Notes under the pieces: generated by a model
Seen by the model: only the letters and a program-made list of their open reading frames with translations
Told to the model about the DNA's origin: nothing
Database searches by the model: none
Assembly: GCA_028817875.1 (NCBI GenBank)
Contig: JAPPOO010000060.1
Coordinates: 1-38,206 of the forward strand
DNA length: 38,206 bases
Direction: 5' to 3'
Source: Alphaproteobacteria bacterium
GTDB lineage: Bacteria > Pseudomonadota > Alphaproteobacteria > UBA2136 > JAPPOO01
Translations under genes and position numbers: made by a program
Shown: positions 24,662 to 31,063 of the stretch, in pieces
Position numbering within the stretch: the first letter of the stretch is position 1
Layout of the letters: every line of letters starts with the position of its first letter

Positions 24662-24681
24662 GATGAGTATTTAGACTCATC
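24662..24681 (+). promoter_or_regulatory. Dyad in the leader of the 53-aa gene
   Basis: GATGAGT - 6 bases - ACTCATC, perfect 7-bp arms, 43 bases before the ATG at 24724 and just after a GTATAC block (24652-24657). Candidate operator or leader hairpin. Confidence 0.4.
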
Positions 24682-24723
24682 TTTCTTACAGTTTTCATAC
24701 AAAATCCTGATAGGGGAATCGAC

Positions 24724-24885
24724 ATGTTTAATGATATCAATGACTGCCATACTTGTTTTCTTACTGAATCGTTACTTGCAGGGCTCTTTGCTGGTCAAGA
24801 TAACTTTGACGAGCTGGTTGTACCTGTGAAAGCGCCAGGGTATAGAAAAACCAATAAAAAAAGAAAGCGAGTAACTAAACACTAA
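24724..24885 (+). CDS. Small protein with basic tail (53 aa)
   Basis: An ATG at 24724 with AGGGGAA upstream opens 53 codons to TAA. N-terminal part contains C8 and C11 (D-C-H-T-C-F), then 'LTESLLAGLFAGQDNFDEL' (mildly hydrophobic helix, acidic), and a strongly basic end R-K-T-N-K-K-R-K-R-V-T-K-H. A long composite terminator hairpin follows 36 bases later. Ribosome binding site, upstream dyad and terminator together make it credible. The Cys pair and basic tail might suit nucleic-acid or metal contact, but I recognise no family and assign no function. Confidence 0.55.
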   Translation: MFNDINDCHTCFLTESLLAGLFAGQDNFDELVVPVKAPGYRKTNKKRKRVTKH

Positions 24886-24920
24886 AAAAACTGCCCGAAA
24901 CTTAGTATATGAGTAGTAGG

Positions 24921-24967
24921 GCCACCTGAGGAGATGCGCGGCGTCTGTTCAGGTGGCTTTATTGTTT
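24921..24967 (+). terminator. Composite intrinsic terminator after the 53-aa gene
   Basis: Outer stem GCCACCTGA / TCAGGTGGC (9 bp), 2-base internal loop, inner stem AGATGC / GCGTCT (6 pairs, one G-T) with a 3-base loop, then TTTATTGTTTTTT. Confidence 0.8.
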
Positions 24968-25113
24968 TTTAGATAGCCCGTTTTCTGGCAAAGCCAGCAA
25001 ATGGCTACTGGAGAAACCCCAGCCCACACAACAACCAAATGCTTCTCGCATTTGGGATGTTGGGAACCGTTAAAACACCAACAGGCTTTACCACCCGTAA
25101 GGGTGTTTTTTTG
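24968..25113 (+). ncRNA. Candidate structured RNA between terminators
   Basis: No frame of note, but successive hairpins: CTGGC-AAA-GCCAG (24985-24997) competing with AGCCA-5-TGGCT (24992-25006); CTGG/CCAG (25008-25022); CCAAATGC-TTCTC-GCATTTGG (25035-25055) with outer ACAAC/GTT and CCCA/TGGG pairing; and finally CACCC-GTAA-GGGTG followed by seven T (25093-25113), a good terminator. A transcript here would be a small structured RNA. It does not match tmRNA, 6S, SRP or RNase P RNA as I know them, nor a cobalamin riboswitch. No promoter identified. Confidence 0.35.
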
Positions 25114-25169
25114 TGCTTAAAAATGCGAAGACGGGCGCTATGAAGCAACCCGTCAACACCGAAAAAAGC

Positions 25170-25430
25170 TTATAGGCCAACATGACCGCCAACACGACGG
25201 TGGCCGTGAGACCTCCTAATAATAGTTGGATACGGCGCACCAGTGGTACGTTGGTCTAGTTTCCACATATCAGTTAATCTTGAACTGTATATTGTTTTTG
25301 CTGATTCAACGCCTGCATCCGGCAATGCTGGACACTGCCTTCGAATTTCTTGATCAAGCAAATGACCAAGATCCTCAATGGAGGCCGCAGAAACAACAAT
25401 ATCGCTCAAGTTTACACTTAGCTTTCTCAT
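25170..25430 (-). CDS. Small hypothetical protein
   Basis: 86 residues from the ATG at 25430 with AAGG about 8 bases upstream; an upstream ATG at 25460 lacks one. Starts M-R-K-L-S-V-N-L-S-D-I-V-V-S, has a helical 'IEDLGHLLDQEIRRQC' and a Gly/His/Arg-rich end (S-H-G-H-R-R-V-G-G-H-V-G-L). Its leader holds a GTTCCC-6-GGGAAC dyad (25481-25498) and a GTATAC block (25540). No family recognised. Confidence 0.5.
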   Translation of the reverse strand: MRKLSVNLSDIVVSAASIEDLGHLLDQEIRRQCPALPDAGVESAKTIYSSRLTDMWKLDQRTTGAPYPTIIRRSHGHRRVGGHVGL

Positions 25431-25573
25431 AACTTTTACCTTTTCATAAAAAAGCCTCATCTTCTAATTTGTAGTTTTATGTTCCCTACTTGGGGAACTG
25501 AATAAACGGTACAACAAAAGATGAAGCATTAACTTCGATGTATACTTATCGTATTTAGCAGAAAAACGACTGA

Positions 25574-25620
25574 CAGGGCACAAAAAGGTAAAAAATCCTT
25601 CTGTGCCCTGTTAAATACAT
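25574..25620 (-). terminator. Terminator of the hypothetical gene at 25638
   Basis: Stem CAGGGCACA / TGTGCCCTG (9 bp perfect) with an AGG/CCT inner pairing and A-rich loop; on the minus strand it is followed by TCAGTCGTTTTT. Located 18 bases after the stop of the 25638 gene. Confidence 0.7.
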
Positions 25621-25637
25621 CGAAACTAGTTGAACAG

Positions 25638-26039
25638 TTAATGACGAACTGATGAATGTGCTCCACTAGATGGAATACTAAATGCTGCTTTTGCAGCATC
25701 TGCAATGACTCCATCTTCTTCATCACAATCATACATGCTACCTGAGTCAAGCTCAGGAATGTATAAAATGCAGAGTTTTATGGGCTCTTCATTAGGGTTA
25801 GTATCGTTATAGGCTCTTACAAACCACAGAAGTGATTCATAAAAACCTTCCATCCCCTTAAACCCTAGCCGAGCAGGCCATGCTACTGGCACAACAAGTT
25901 GGCAATCGTATTTTTCAATTCCTAAAGAAATTATTTCTGTAGCATTTTCTTCAGTAAGCTCACCTTTCAGGTTTTCAGCTAGCCAATTGTCTAAATCTTC
26001 TAAGTATTGAAAGCCTAGTGAAAGTTCATCGTATTCCAT
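25638..26039 (-). CDS. Hypothetical acidic protein
   Basis: 133 residues from the ATG at 26039 (GAGG 6 bases upstream); the frame is open to 26117 but that start lacks a site. Acidic helical N-terminus ('YLEDLDNWLAENLKGELTEE'), then hydrophobic strands ('LVVPVAWPARLGFKGMEGF', 'IKLCILYIPELDSGS') and an Asp/Glu cluster (Y-D-C-D-E-E-D-G). No signal peptide. A GTATAC lies 70 bases before the start. It and the next gene share strand, size class and 'orphan' character, suggesting a common origin. Unknown function. Confidence 0.55.
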   Translation of the reverse strand: MEYDELSLGFQYLEDLDNWLAENLKGELTEENATEIISLGIEKYDCQLVVPVAWPARLGFKGMEGFYESLLWFVRAYNDTNPNEEPIKLCILYIPELDSGSMYDCDEEDGVIADAAKAAFSIPSSGAHSSVRH

Positions 26040-26160
26040 CGCATACCTCGCTGTAGCGTTAAAAAGGAATTTGTGAAGATTTGTAATTTTGTAGCTATAT
26101 GCACCAAAGGTATACAAAATGCAAGGGGAAGCTTATTAAAAACTACCCCTTAGTCTATTT

Positions 26161-26508
26161 TTACCCTACAAGAATAATTTTGTGAGCTTTAAAAAAAGTG
26201 AAATATGGTGTTAAGCGACACGCTACCTTTTCTGGAAAAATTTCTTTCATTAGCACTGCTGAAAATATATAAAAGTTCTTTCTTCCAGCCGCAGATTCAA
26301 TATATGCAACTATTGCATCTTTTCCCTTAATATTGATAGGCCAGATAACTACTCTGCCCCACTTCGCGAATATTTTTGTATAGGGCTTGGTTATTAATAA
26401 CTGACCACCAAGCTCTGTAACTTTACGAATAACAATTTCTTCTGCGAGCTCTCCATCTTTCAACGCTTGGTTTAGTACATCGCACAGTTGTGTCAAAGGC
26501 CCTGTCAT
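26161..26508 (-). CDS. Hypothetical protein
   Basis: 115 residues; GAGGTCTCA before the ATG. N-terminal helix ('LCDVLNQALKDGELAEEIVIRKV'), then alternating strands ('GGQLLITKPYTKIFAKWGRVVIW' in parts, 'KDAIVAYIESAAGR') and a C-terminal hydrophobic strand (K-A-H-K-I-I-L-V-G). Cytoplasmic, alpha/beta. A GTATAC is 66 bases upstream. Convergent with nothing: it follows the GT4 gene on the same strand. No family recognised. Confidence 0.55.
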   Translation of the reverse strand: MTGPLTQLCDVLNQALKDGELAEEIVIRKVTELGGQLLITKPYTKIFAKWGRVVIWPINIKGKDAIVAYIESAAGRKNFYIFSAVLMKEIFPEKVACRLTPYFTFFKAHKIILVG

Positions 26509-26591
26509 TGAGACCTCCTCTTTCAGTGTTGAAACATTTATTTAGGTTGGTGTTTCTATTTATATCTTCAAAAGTATACAAAAACTATCGA

Positions 26592-27665
26592 TTAAAAACT
26601 ACTTTTTATTGCTTCAACAATGGCATCACCTGTTTTTTGCCATGTGTGGCGGCTTACTTGTTGTTTGCCGCGGGTGTGGAAAATCTCCCATGCTTTGTCG
26701 TCTGTTAGCAGACAATATAACGCCATGCCGTAGGCCGCTGCGTCGTTTTCCCCTGTTAAGGGCACAAATACCGCTGCATTGCCCGCCACTTCCCGCTGGC
26801 AGGGGACATCCGCTGCTACAACGGGTGTGCCGCAGCCCATGGCCTCTATGACGACCATACTGTAGGACTCCACTGTAGACGGCACAGCTGCGATTTTAGC
26901 CTGCGCCACCCATTGCAACGTTTCATCATGGGGAAGCGGCTCAGGAAGCTCTACGCTGTCTTCCAGTTTATATTTTTTGACGAGCTGTTTAATGCGTTGG
27001 CCTTCCGTTTCATCAACAACGCGACCAATCATTTTAAGTTTTATGGTTGGTGTATCTTTTTTGAGTTGTGCGAGGGCTTCAATAAGTAGCGGATAGTTTT
27101 TTTGGATATAAACATCCCCCACGGCAACAATCAGGTTTGGGTCGCGGGGTTGGTCCTTCACCACAATGGCATCTGCCCCTGGTGCGGCAAGGATGTTTTT
27201 CAGCCCCTCTTTAATGCCGTACATGGGTAATAAATAGTTAGCGACGGTCACTATTTTTCTGCAACGCAGGTAGCTTAAGTACGTCAAAATTTTTAAGACA
27301 AGCCAGTAGATTTTTACTTTGAGAGATTGGCTTTGCCGCCCAACCTGCGGATTATTATGAATGGTAAGGATTGGCCGTTTGCCCAACAGCGGTACATAAT
27401 TAGCGTTACACCATGTGGCGTCTACCTTCCATTTACGGCTGAAAAACGGCAGCAACAGTTGCTCGTACACATGGCTGTACCAAAAGCCCATGGGCTTTAC
27501 GGTGCGGATAGTAAAGGTATCGGGTGCAAGGATTTTATCCTGCACGTGCTCTTGGCACAGCAGCGTTACTTGCCAGCCCTGTTTGGCAAGGGTGGGAATC
27601 ACCTTGTTTAAGTAGGCAATACCAGCGCCTGTGGTGTTGTGCAGAGCGTTGATTAAGACATGCAT
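26592..27665 (-). CDS. Glycosyltransferase family 4 (GT-B fold)
   Basis: 357 residues. Transfers a sugar from a nucleotide-sugar to a lipid or glycan acceptor, probably for surface polysaccharide, at the inner face of the membrane. N-terminal acceptor domain begins 'MHVLINALHNTTGAGIAYLN' (G-x-G-x-A-x-Y loop typical of GT4). C-terminal donor domain 'LIVAVGDVYIQKNYPLLIEAL' and 'VPSTVESYSMVVIEAMGCGTP' with the E266-x7-E274 motif of retaining GT4 enzymes. Acceptor and sugar cannot be read. Only 34 bases separate its start from divergent trmD. No strong ribosome binding site. Isolated from other polysaccharide genes here. Confidence 0.88.
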   Translation of the reverse strand: MHVLINALHNTTGAGIAYLNKVIPTLAKQGWQVTLLCQEHVQDKILAPDTFTIRTVKPMGFWYSHVYEQLLLPFFSRKWKVDATWCNANYVPLLGKRPILTIHNNPQVGRQSQSLKVKIYWLVLKILTYLSYLRCRKIVTVANYLLPMYGIKEGLKNILAAPGADAIVVKDQPRDPNLIVAVGDVYIQKNYPLLIEALAQLKKDTPTIKLKMIGRVVDETEGQRIKQLVKKYKLEDSVELPEPLPHDETLQWVAQAKIAAVPSTVESYSMVVIEAMGCGTPVVAADVPCQREVAGNAAVFVPLTGENDAAAYGMALYCLLTDDKAWEIFHTRGKQQVSRHTWQKTGDAIVEAIKSSF

Positions 27666-27699
27666 GGCAAAACTGTACTGAATATGCTAAAGAAAAGCC

Positions 27700-28380
27700 A
27701 TGACATTTAACGCTCATATTTTAACGCTCTTCCCTGATATGTATCCGGGGCCGCTGGGGCATTCCATTACAGGGCGGGCGTTAGAGAAGAATTTATGGTC
27801 GTTGCACGCGCATGACATCCGTGACCACGCGACGGATAATCATAAGACAGTTGACGACATTCCTTACGGGGGCGGTGCAGGCATGTTGATGAAGCCCGAC
27901 GTGGTGGCAGCAAGCATCCGCCAAGCACGCCAACAGGCACCGCAGGGAAGCCCTGTGGTGTATTTAACCCCTGGGGGTGAGGTGTTTAACCAGAATATGG
28001 CGCGAGACTTTGCCGCCCTGCCCGGTTTGATTTTACTGTGTGGCCATTACGAAGGTATTGACCAGCGGGTGATTGATACGGATGTTGACCGCCAGATATC
28101 ATTGGGAAATTTTGTGCTGACAGGTGGAGAAATTGCTACCTTTACAGTGTTGGACGCCGTGGTGCGGCTACTGCCTGACGTACTGGGTAGCAACGCCAGC
28201 TTGCACGAGGAATCTTTTGATATTCTTGATGAGGACGGTACGCCGCTGGTGGAATACCCCCACTATACCCGCCCCGCAGAATGGGAAGGCTTGGCCGTGC
28301 CTGAAGTATTACGCTCTGGCCACCATGAAAACATCCGCCAATGGCGGCTGGACCAAGCAAAAAAACGTACTCGGAAATGA
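27700..28380 (+). CDS. trmD: tRNA (guanine-N1-)-methyltransferase
   Basis: 226 residues. Methylates G37 next to the anticodon with S-adenosylmethionine, preventing +1 frameshifts. SPOUT-class knot residues: 'PYGGGAGMLMKPDVV', 'VYLTPGGEVFNQ', 'LILLCGHYEGIDQRV' and 'ISLGNFVLTGGE' are all present; 'WRLDQAKKRT' ends the C-terminal helical domain. Normally it stands in rpsP-rimM-trmD-rplS; here rimM is absent upstream and the rplS side is split by an inverted membrane-protein gene. Weak purine-rich site before the ATG. Confidence 0.97.
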   Translation: MTFNAHILTLFPDMYPGPLGHSITGRALEKNLWSLHAHDIRDHATDNHKTVDDIPYGGGAGMLMKPDVVAASIRQARQQAPQGSPVVYLTPGGEVFNQNMARDFAALPGLILLCGHYEGIDQRVIDTDVDRQISLGNFVLTGGEIATFTVLDAVVRLLPDVLGSNASLHEESFDILDEDGTPLVEYPHYTRPAEWEGLAVPEVLRSGHHENIRQWRLDQAKKRTRK

Positions 28381-28381
28381 C

Positions 28382-28426
28382 GAAGGGCATGCTCAGGTAT
28401 AAAAATATACCTTTGCATGCCTTTCG
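28382..28426. terminator. Strong two-part hairpin between trmD and the barrel gene
   Basis: GGCATGC-2-AGGTATA-AAAA-TATACCT-2-GCATGCC with extra GAA/TTC pairing at the base. Followed on the plus strand by GCTTCTTTTGCG, a modest T-rich tail. Likely ends trmD and, on the other strand, the convergent gene. Confidence 0.65.
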
Positions 28427-28441
28427 CTTCTTTTGCGTAGT

Positions 28442-29254
28442 TTAAAATGTGACTTTGCCTTCCAGTCTGAAAGCGTCAAAGTCAGCTTTGTCGTCATCTT
28501 CAACTCCAAAGCCATACGTACCACTGGCAACAAACCAATCGTTAACTTGGTAGTTAACAGCAAGGTCTGCCCCCCAAAATTTACCCTTTGCAGAGTATTT
28601 TGGAAATCCAGTGTACTTAAGCTCTGTAGTTGCCCATGTGCGTGTTACCGCAGCATCGACAGACCAGTTTGAATCAAGTTGAGTTCTGACACCCAAAGCA
28701 ACAGCTTTCGCTGAAAGCTTTACATCCAGATTGGATTTGTCTGTTCCGCTCCACCCACTGTCAAAGTAGGTACCGCCAATAAAAGGGTTAAACCTTTTAC
28801 CAGATTTGTTGGAGTACAACAGAGCTTTACCTGTAATAGTAAAACCATCCAGAGTGACGTCATACCAGGCAGTGTTCTTCCAAACACGTCCCCAGCCGCC
28901 ACCAAGCTCAAAATGATCGCCATCATCCCCATGGTAAACAGGAACTAAAATGTCTTTTACGCTACCGCCGCATTTCATGCATTCAGGAGCTTTATAGCGC
29001 CTGACCTGCCGCTTTGGCTTGCAGTATCTGTTCCATGCGGCTTTCGCCTTAGGATCATACCGATTTGTACGGCAGACATCTGCTCTATCCCATGAGGAAC
29101 ATTTACCCCCAGCGAGAAACACTGCTTTAATGTTTCCGCCAGTGCAAACGTTTCCGCCAGCCATAGAGCTGGTTGAAAGCGAAACAGTAAAAAACGAAAA
29201 GACCGCACAGAATGCAGCAGCAATGCAAAGCATTGAAAGTTTAGAAAGTTTCAT
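28442..29254 (-). CDS. Outer-membrane beta-barrel protein with Cys-rich N-terminal segment
   Basis: 270 residues. Long signal peptide (M-L-C-I-A-A-A-F-C-A-V-F-S-F-F-T-V) ending S-M-A. Residues about 32-100 hold six cysteines ('GGNVC', 'GGKCSSWDRADVC', 'RYCKPKRQ', 'APECMKC'), suggesting a disulfide-bonded periplasmic or surface piece. The rest alternates polar and hydrophobic residues in amphipathic strands ('HFELGGGWGRVWKNTAWYDV', 'WSVDAAVTRTWATTELKYTG', 'WFVASGTYGFGVEDDDKADF') and ends F-R-L-E-G-K-V-T-F, a C-terminal Phe as required by the BAM machinery. AGGGGGAA before the ATG. About 8 strands estimated. Its leader holds a run of nine G. Family not recognised. Confidence 0.75.
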   Translation of the reverse strand: MKLSKLSMLCIAAAFCAVFSFFTVSLSTSSMAGGNVCTGGNIKAVFLAGGKCSSWDRADVCRTNRYDPKAKAAWNRYCKPKRQVRRYKAPECMKCGGSVKDILVPVYHGDDGDHFELGGGWGRVWKNTAWYDVTLDGFTITGKALLYSNKSGKRFNPFIGGTYFDSGWSGTDKSNLDVKLSAKAVALGVRTQLDSNWSVDAAVTRTWATTELKYTGFPKYSAKGKFWGADLAVNYQVNDWFVASGTYGFGVEDDDKADFDAFRLEGKVTF

Positions 29255-29306
29255 ATTGGGTTCCCCCTATGAGAGTTGCAAAAGAAAAGTTTCGGTAGTT
29301 CTCTTA

Positions 29307-29315
29307 CCCCCCCCC
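29307..29315 (-). repeat. Homopolymeric C9/G9 tract in the leader of the barrel gene
   Basis: Nine C on the plus strand (nine G in the minus-strand transcript), 53-61 bases before the barrel gene's ATG and about 28-36 bases after its predicted transcription start. The only such long C/G run I noticed in the window. Confidence 0.9.
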
Positions 29316-29348
29316 GAAGGAAAGGATAAGTACGCTTACGTAACACAC

Positions 29349-29377
29349 TATATAGCACTGCATACAATGCGATACAA
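29349..29377 (-). promoter_or_regulatory. Promoter of the barrel gene
   Basis: On the minus strand TTGTAT (29377-29372), 17-base spacer, TATATA (29354-29349), giving a leader of about 90 bases. The spacer end and -10 share ATGCAGTGCTATAT with the promoter at 18638-18666. Confidence 0.6.
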
Positions 29378-29449
29378 CTCCCCCTGTGCGAAAAAATATA
29401 TTTTTATGCTTTCTTTTTTGTAAAAAATCGTGTACACACCCCATCACGT

Positions 29450-29463
29450 GCGTTTTAAAACGC
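29450..29463 (+). promoter_or_regulatory. Perfect palindrome upstream of rplS
   Basis: GCGTTTTAAAACGC, 41 bases before the rplS start at 29504. It could be an operator or a leader hairpin too short to fold well. Between this and the barrel promoter the sequence is T-rich, and I saw no clear rplS promoter. Confidence 0.4.
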
Positions 29464-29503
29464 TTAAGTTGAAAATTCAGTAACGAAAATGGTGGATATG
29501 GGC

Positions 29504-29872
29504 ATGAACGTCATCCAACAGATTGAACAGGAAACAATTACAGCCTTGGGCAAGGAAATCCCTGAGTTTCAGGCTGGTGATACTTTACGTGTACACGTAA
29601 AAGTAACCGAGGGTAGCCGCGAGCGGATTCAGGTTTTTGAAGGCGTTTGCCTTGGCCGTCATAATGAGGGCATTGGCTCTAGCTTTACCGTACGCAAGCT
29701 TTCCTTTGGTGAAGGTGTTGAGCGGGTTTTCCCACTTTACTCACCTGTTATCAGCAAAATTGATGTGGTACGCCGTGGTGATGTACGCCGCGCCAAGTTG
29801 TACTACCTACGTGGCCGCACAGGTAAAGCTGCCCGTATTAAAGAAAAGCAAGATTTTTCTAAAGCTAACTAG
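29504..29872 (+). CDS. rplS: 50S ribosomal protein L19
   Basis: 122 residues from the ATG at 29504 (GGTGGA 7 bases upstream); ATGs at 29489 and 29498 are in frame, but the family starts M-N-x-I-Q-Q-I-E. '[28 protein letters not shown]' (two parts), '[22 protein letters not shown]' and '[27 protein letters not shown]' are the full L19 pattern. It sits at the 30S-50S interface. Usually follows trmD; here separated from it by about 1.1 kb holding the inverted barrel gene. Confidence 0.97.
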   Translation: MNVIQQIEQETITALGKEIPEFQAGDTLRVHVKVTEGSRERIQVFEGVCLGRHNEGIGSSFTVRKLSFGEGVERVFPLYSPVISKIDVVRRGDVRRAKLYYLRGRTGKAARIKEKQDFSKAN

Positions 29873-29922
29873 TTAGCGTCAGAAAATCCGCAGGACCCCC
29901 ATCCTGCATTCCTCCTAGCAGC

Positions 29923-29947
29923 ACCGCCTTCGGGTGGTTTTGCTTTT
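29923..29947 (+). terminator. Terminator after rplS
   Basis: ACCGCC-TTCG-GGTGGT (6 pairs, one G-T) followed by TTTGCTTTT, with a further upstream hairpin GCAGGA/TCCTGC at about 29890-29907. Confidence 0.75.
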
Positions 29948-29967
29948 GGTGGTAATTATATTTTTTA

Positions 29968-30948
29968 TTATTGCCCCAGAATAACAGGGCGTTCGGCACC
30001 GTAGGCTAGTAGTAAATTGGCGATACCAAGGTATTTTTTATCCAGCGCGATGTCCATCGCTGAGATACCACTCTTTGCCTTTGCCGTTGCGTTGGCGCCG
30101 TTTTCCAATAATAGCTTGGCCATGGCGTAGTTATTCCGCTGCGTTGCTAGTATTAACGGTGTATTTCCGGCGATATCCCGTATATTCACCTGAGCGCCCA
30201 AATCCATTAAATGCTTAGCTGTGCTGGTTGCGCCTACTCGTACTGCCATCATCAATGGTGTACTGCCAAAGCGGTCTGCATGGTTGACCCGTGCACCTCG
30301 TTTAGTAAAAACATCAATAAGATACTTGTTATTATTTACAACAGCATGAAACAGTGGCGTCCAACCTTCTATGTTTGTATCCGTTGCATTTACTCCATGT
30401 TCTAACAGCAGCTCCACCAGCCCTACATCATTATTGCGGGCAGCTATGTGCAGCATGTTTTCATCTTTGGCTGTTTTTACGCTTAGGTCAGCGCCTTTCT
30501 CTAGCAGCAACTCTGCTACTGGCAAGTGGTTCCCCTGCACAGCAACAACCAGCACTGTGGAGCCAAACGCATTAGAGGTATCAACACTCATACCTGCGTC
30601 TAAAAATAGCTGAACGGCGTCTTTATCCCCTTGCCGTGCGGCGTTCATAAACCCTGCAATTGTAAAAGGGTACCCCATGTGTTCTATACGAAGCTGCGGG
30701 GAATCTGTTAGAAATTTTTCTTCCTTAACTGTAATGCTGCCCAGCACATCGCCTAAACGTAAGTCTTTCGCACCGCTGTAAATAACCCGCCGCCCAGGTG
30801 AGGTAACTGTAAATTTTAGGTTGGGATATTTAGGCACAACCATAACTGTTTCCACCGTTTTTGGTGGCATTTCATACGGTTGCGCGTATGCAGATGTAGC
30901 CGCACATGCAGCAAAAATAGTTACATAAGGGGTCAAACGACACAACAT
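29968..30948 (-). CDS. Exported ankyrin-repeat protein
   Basis: 326 residues from the ATG at 30948, which begins a signal peptide ([22 protein letters not shown]); the frame opens earlier but has no signal there. Residues about 25-95 are a beta-like domain of unknown type. From about 100 on there are some six ankyrin repeats, e.g. '[26 protein letters not shown]', '[20 protein letters not shown]', '[20 protein letters not shown]', '[21 protein letters not shown]'. Periplasmic ankyrin proteins usually bind a partner, such as a catalase or inhibitor target; none is evident. Divergent from aspS with 115 bases between. Confidence 0.82.
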   Translation of the reverse strand: MLCRLTPYVTIFAACAATSAYAQPYEMPPKTVETVMVVPKYPNLKFTVTSPGRRVIYSGAKDLRLGDVLGSITVKEEKFLTDSPQLRIEHMGYPFTIAGFMNAARQGDKDAVQLFLDAGMSVDTSNAFGSTVLVVAVQGNHLPVAELLLEKGADLSVKTAKDENMLHIAARNNDVGLVELLLEHGVNATDTNIEGWTPLFHAVVNNNKYLIDVFTKRGARVNHADRFGSTPLMMAVRVGATSTAKHLMDLGAQVNIRDIAGNTPLILATQRNNYAMAKLLLENGANATAKAKSGISAMDIALDKKYLGIANLLLAYGAERPVILGQ

Positions 30949-31063
30949 TGTGCTTATTTGTACCTGTTTATCCTTGACAATCCAAGCCCAAACGCGCGAA
31001 ATTCCGAACGAATTTATCAGTGATAGTGATTTTATAGCCATTAACGTAAGGGAAGAATACCAC

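Noticed and set aside
24985-25113. Cobalamin riboswitch, tmRNA or RNase P RNA
   Set aside because: Pieces such as AGCCAG and GAGAAACCCCAG recall these RNAs, but the required conserved cores are absent or out of order.
30950-31063. N-terminal extension of aspS by 38 codons
   Set aside because: The extra residues have no family counterpart and overlap the divergent ankyrin promoter region; the ATG at 31064 has a purine-rich site and the normal start M-L-P-L-N-P-A-Y-R.
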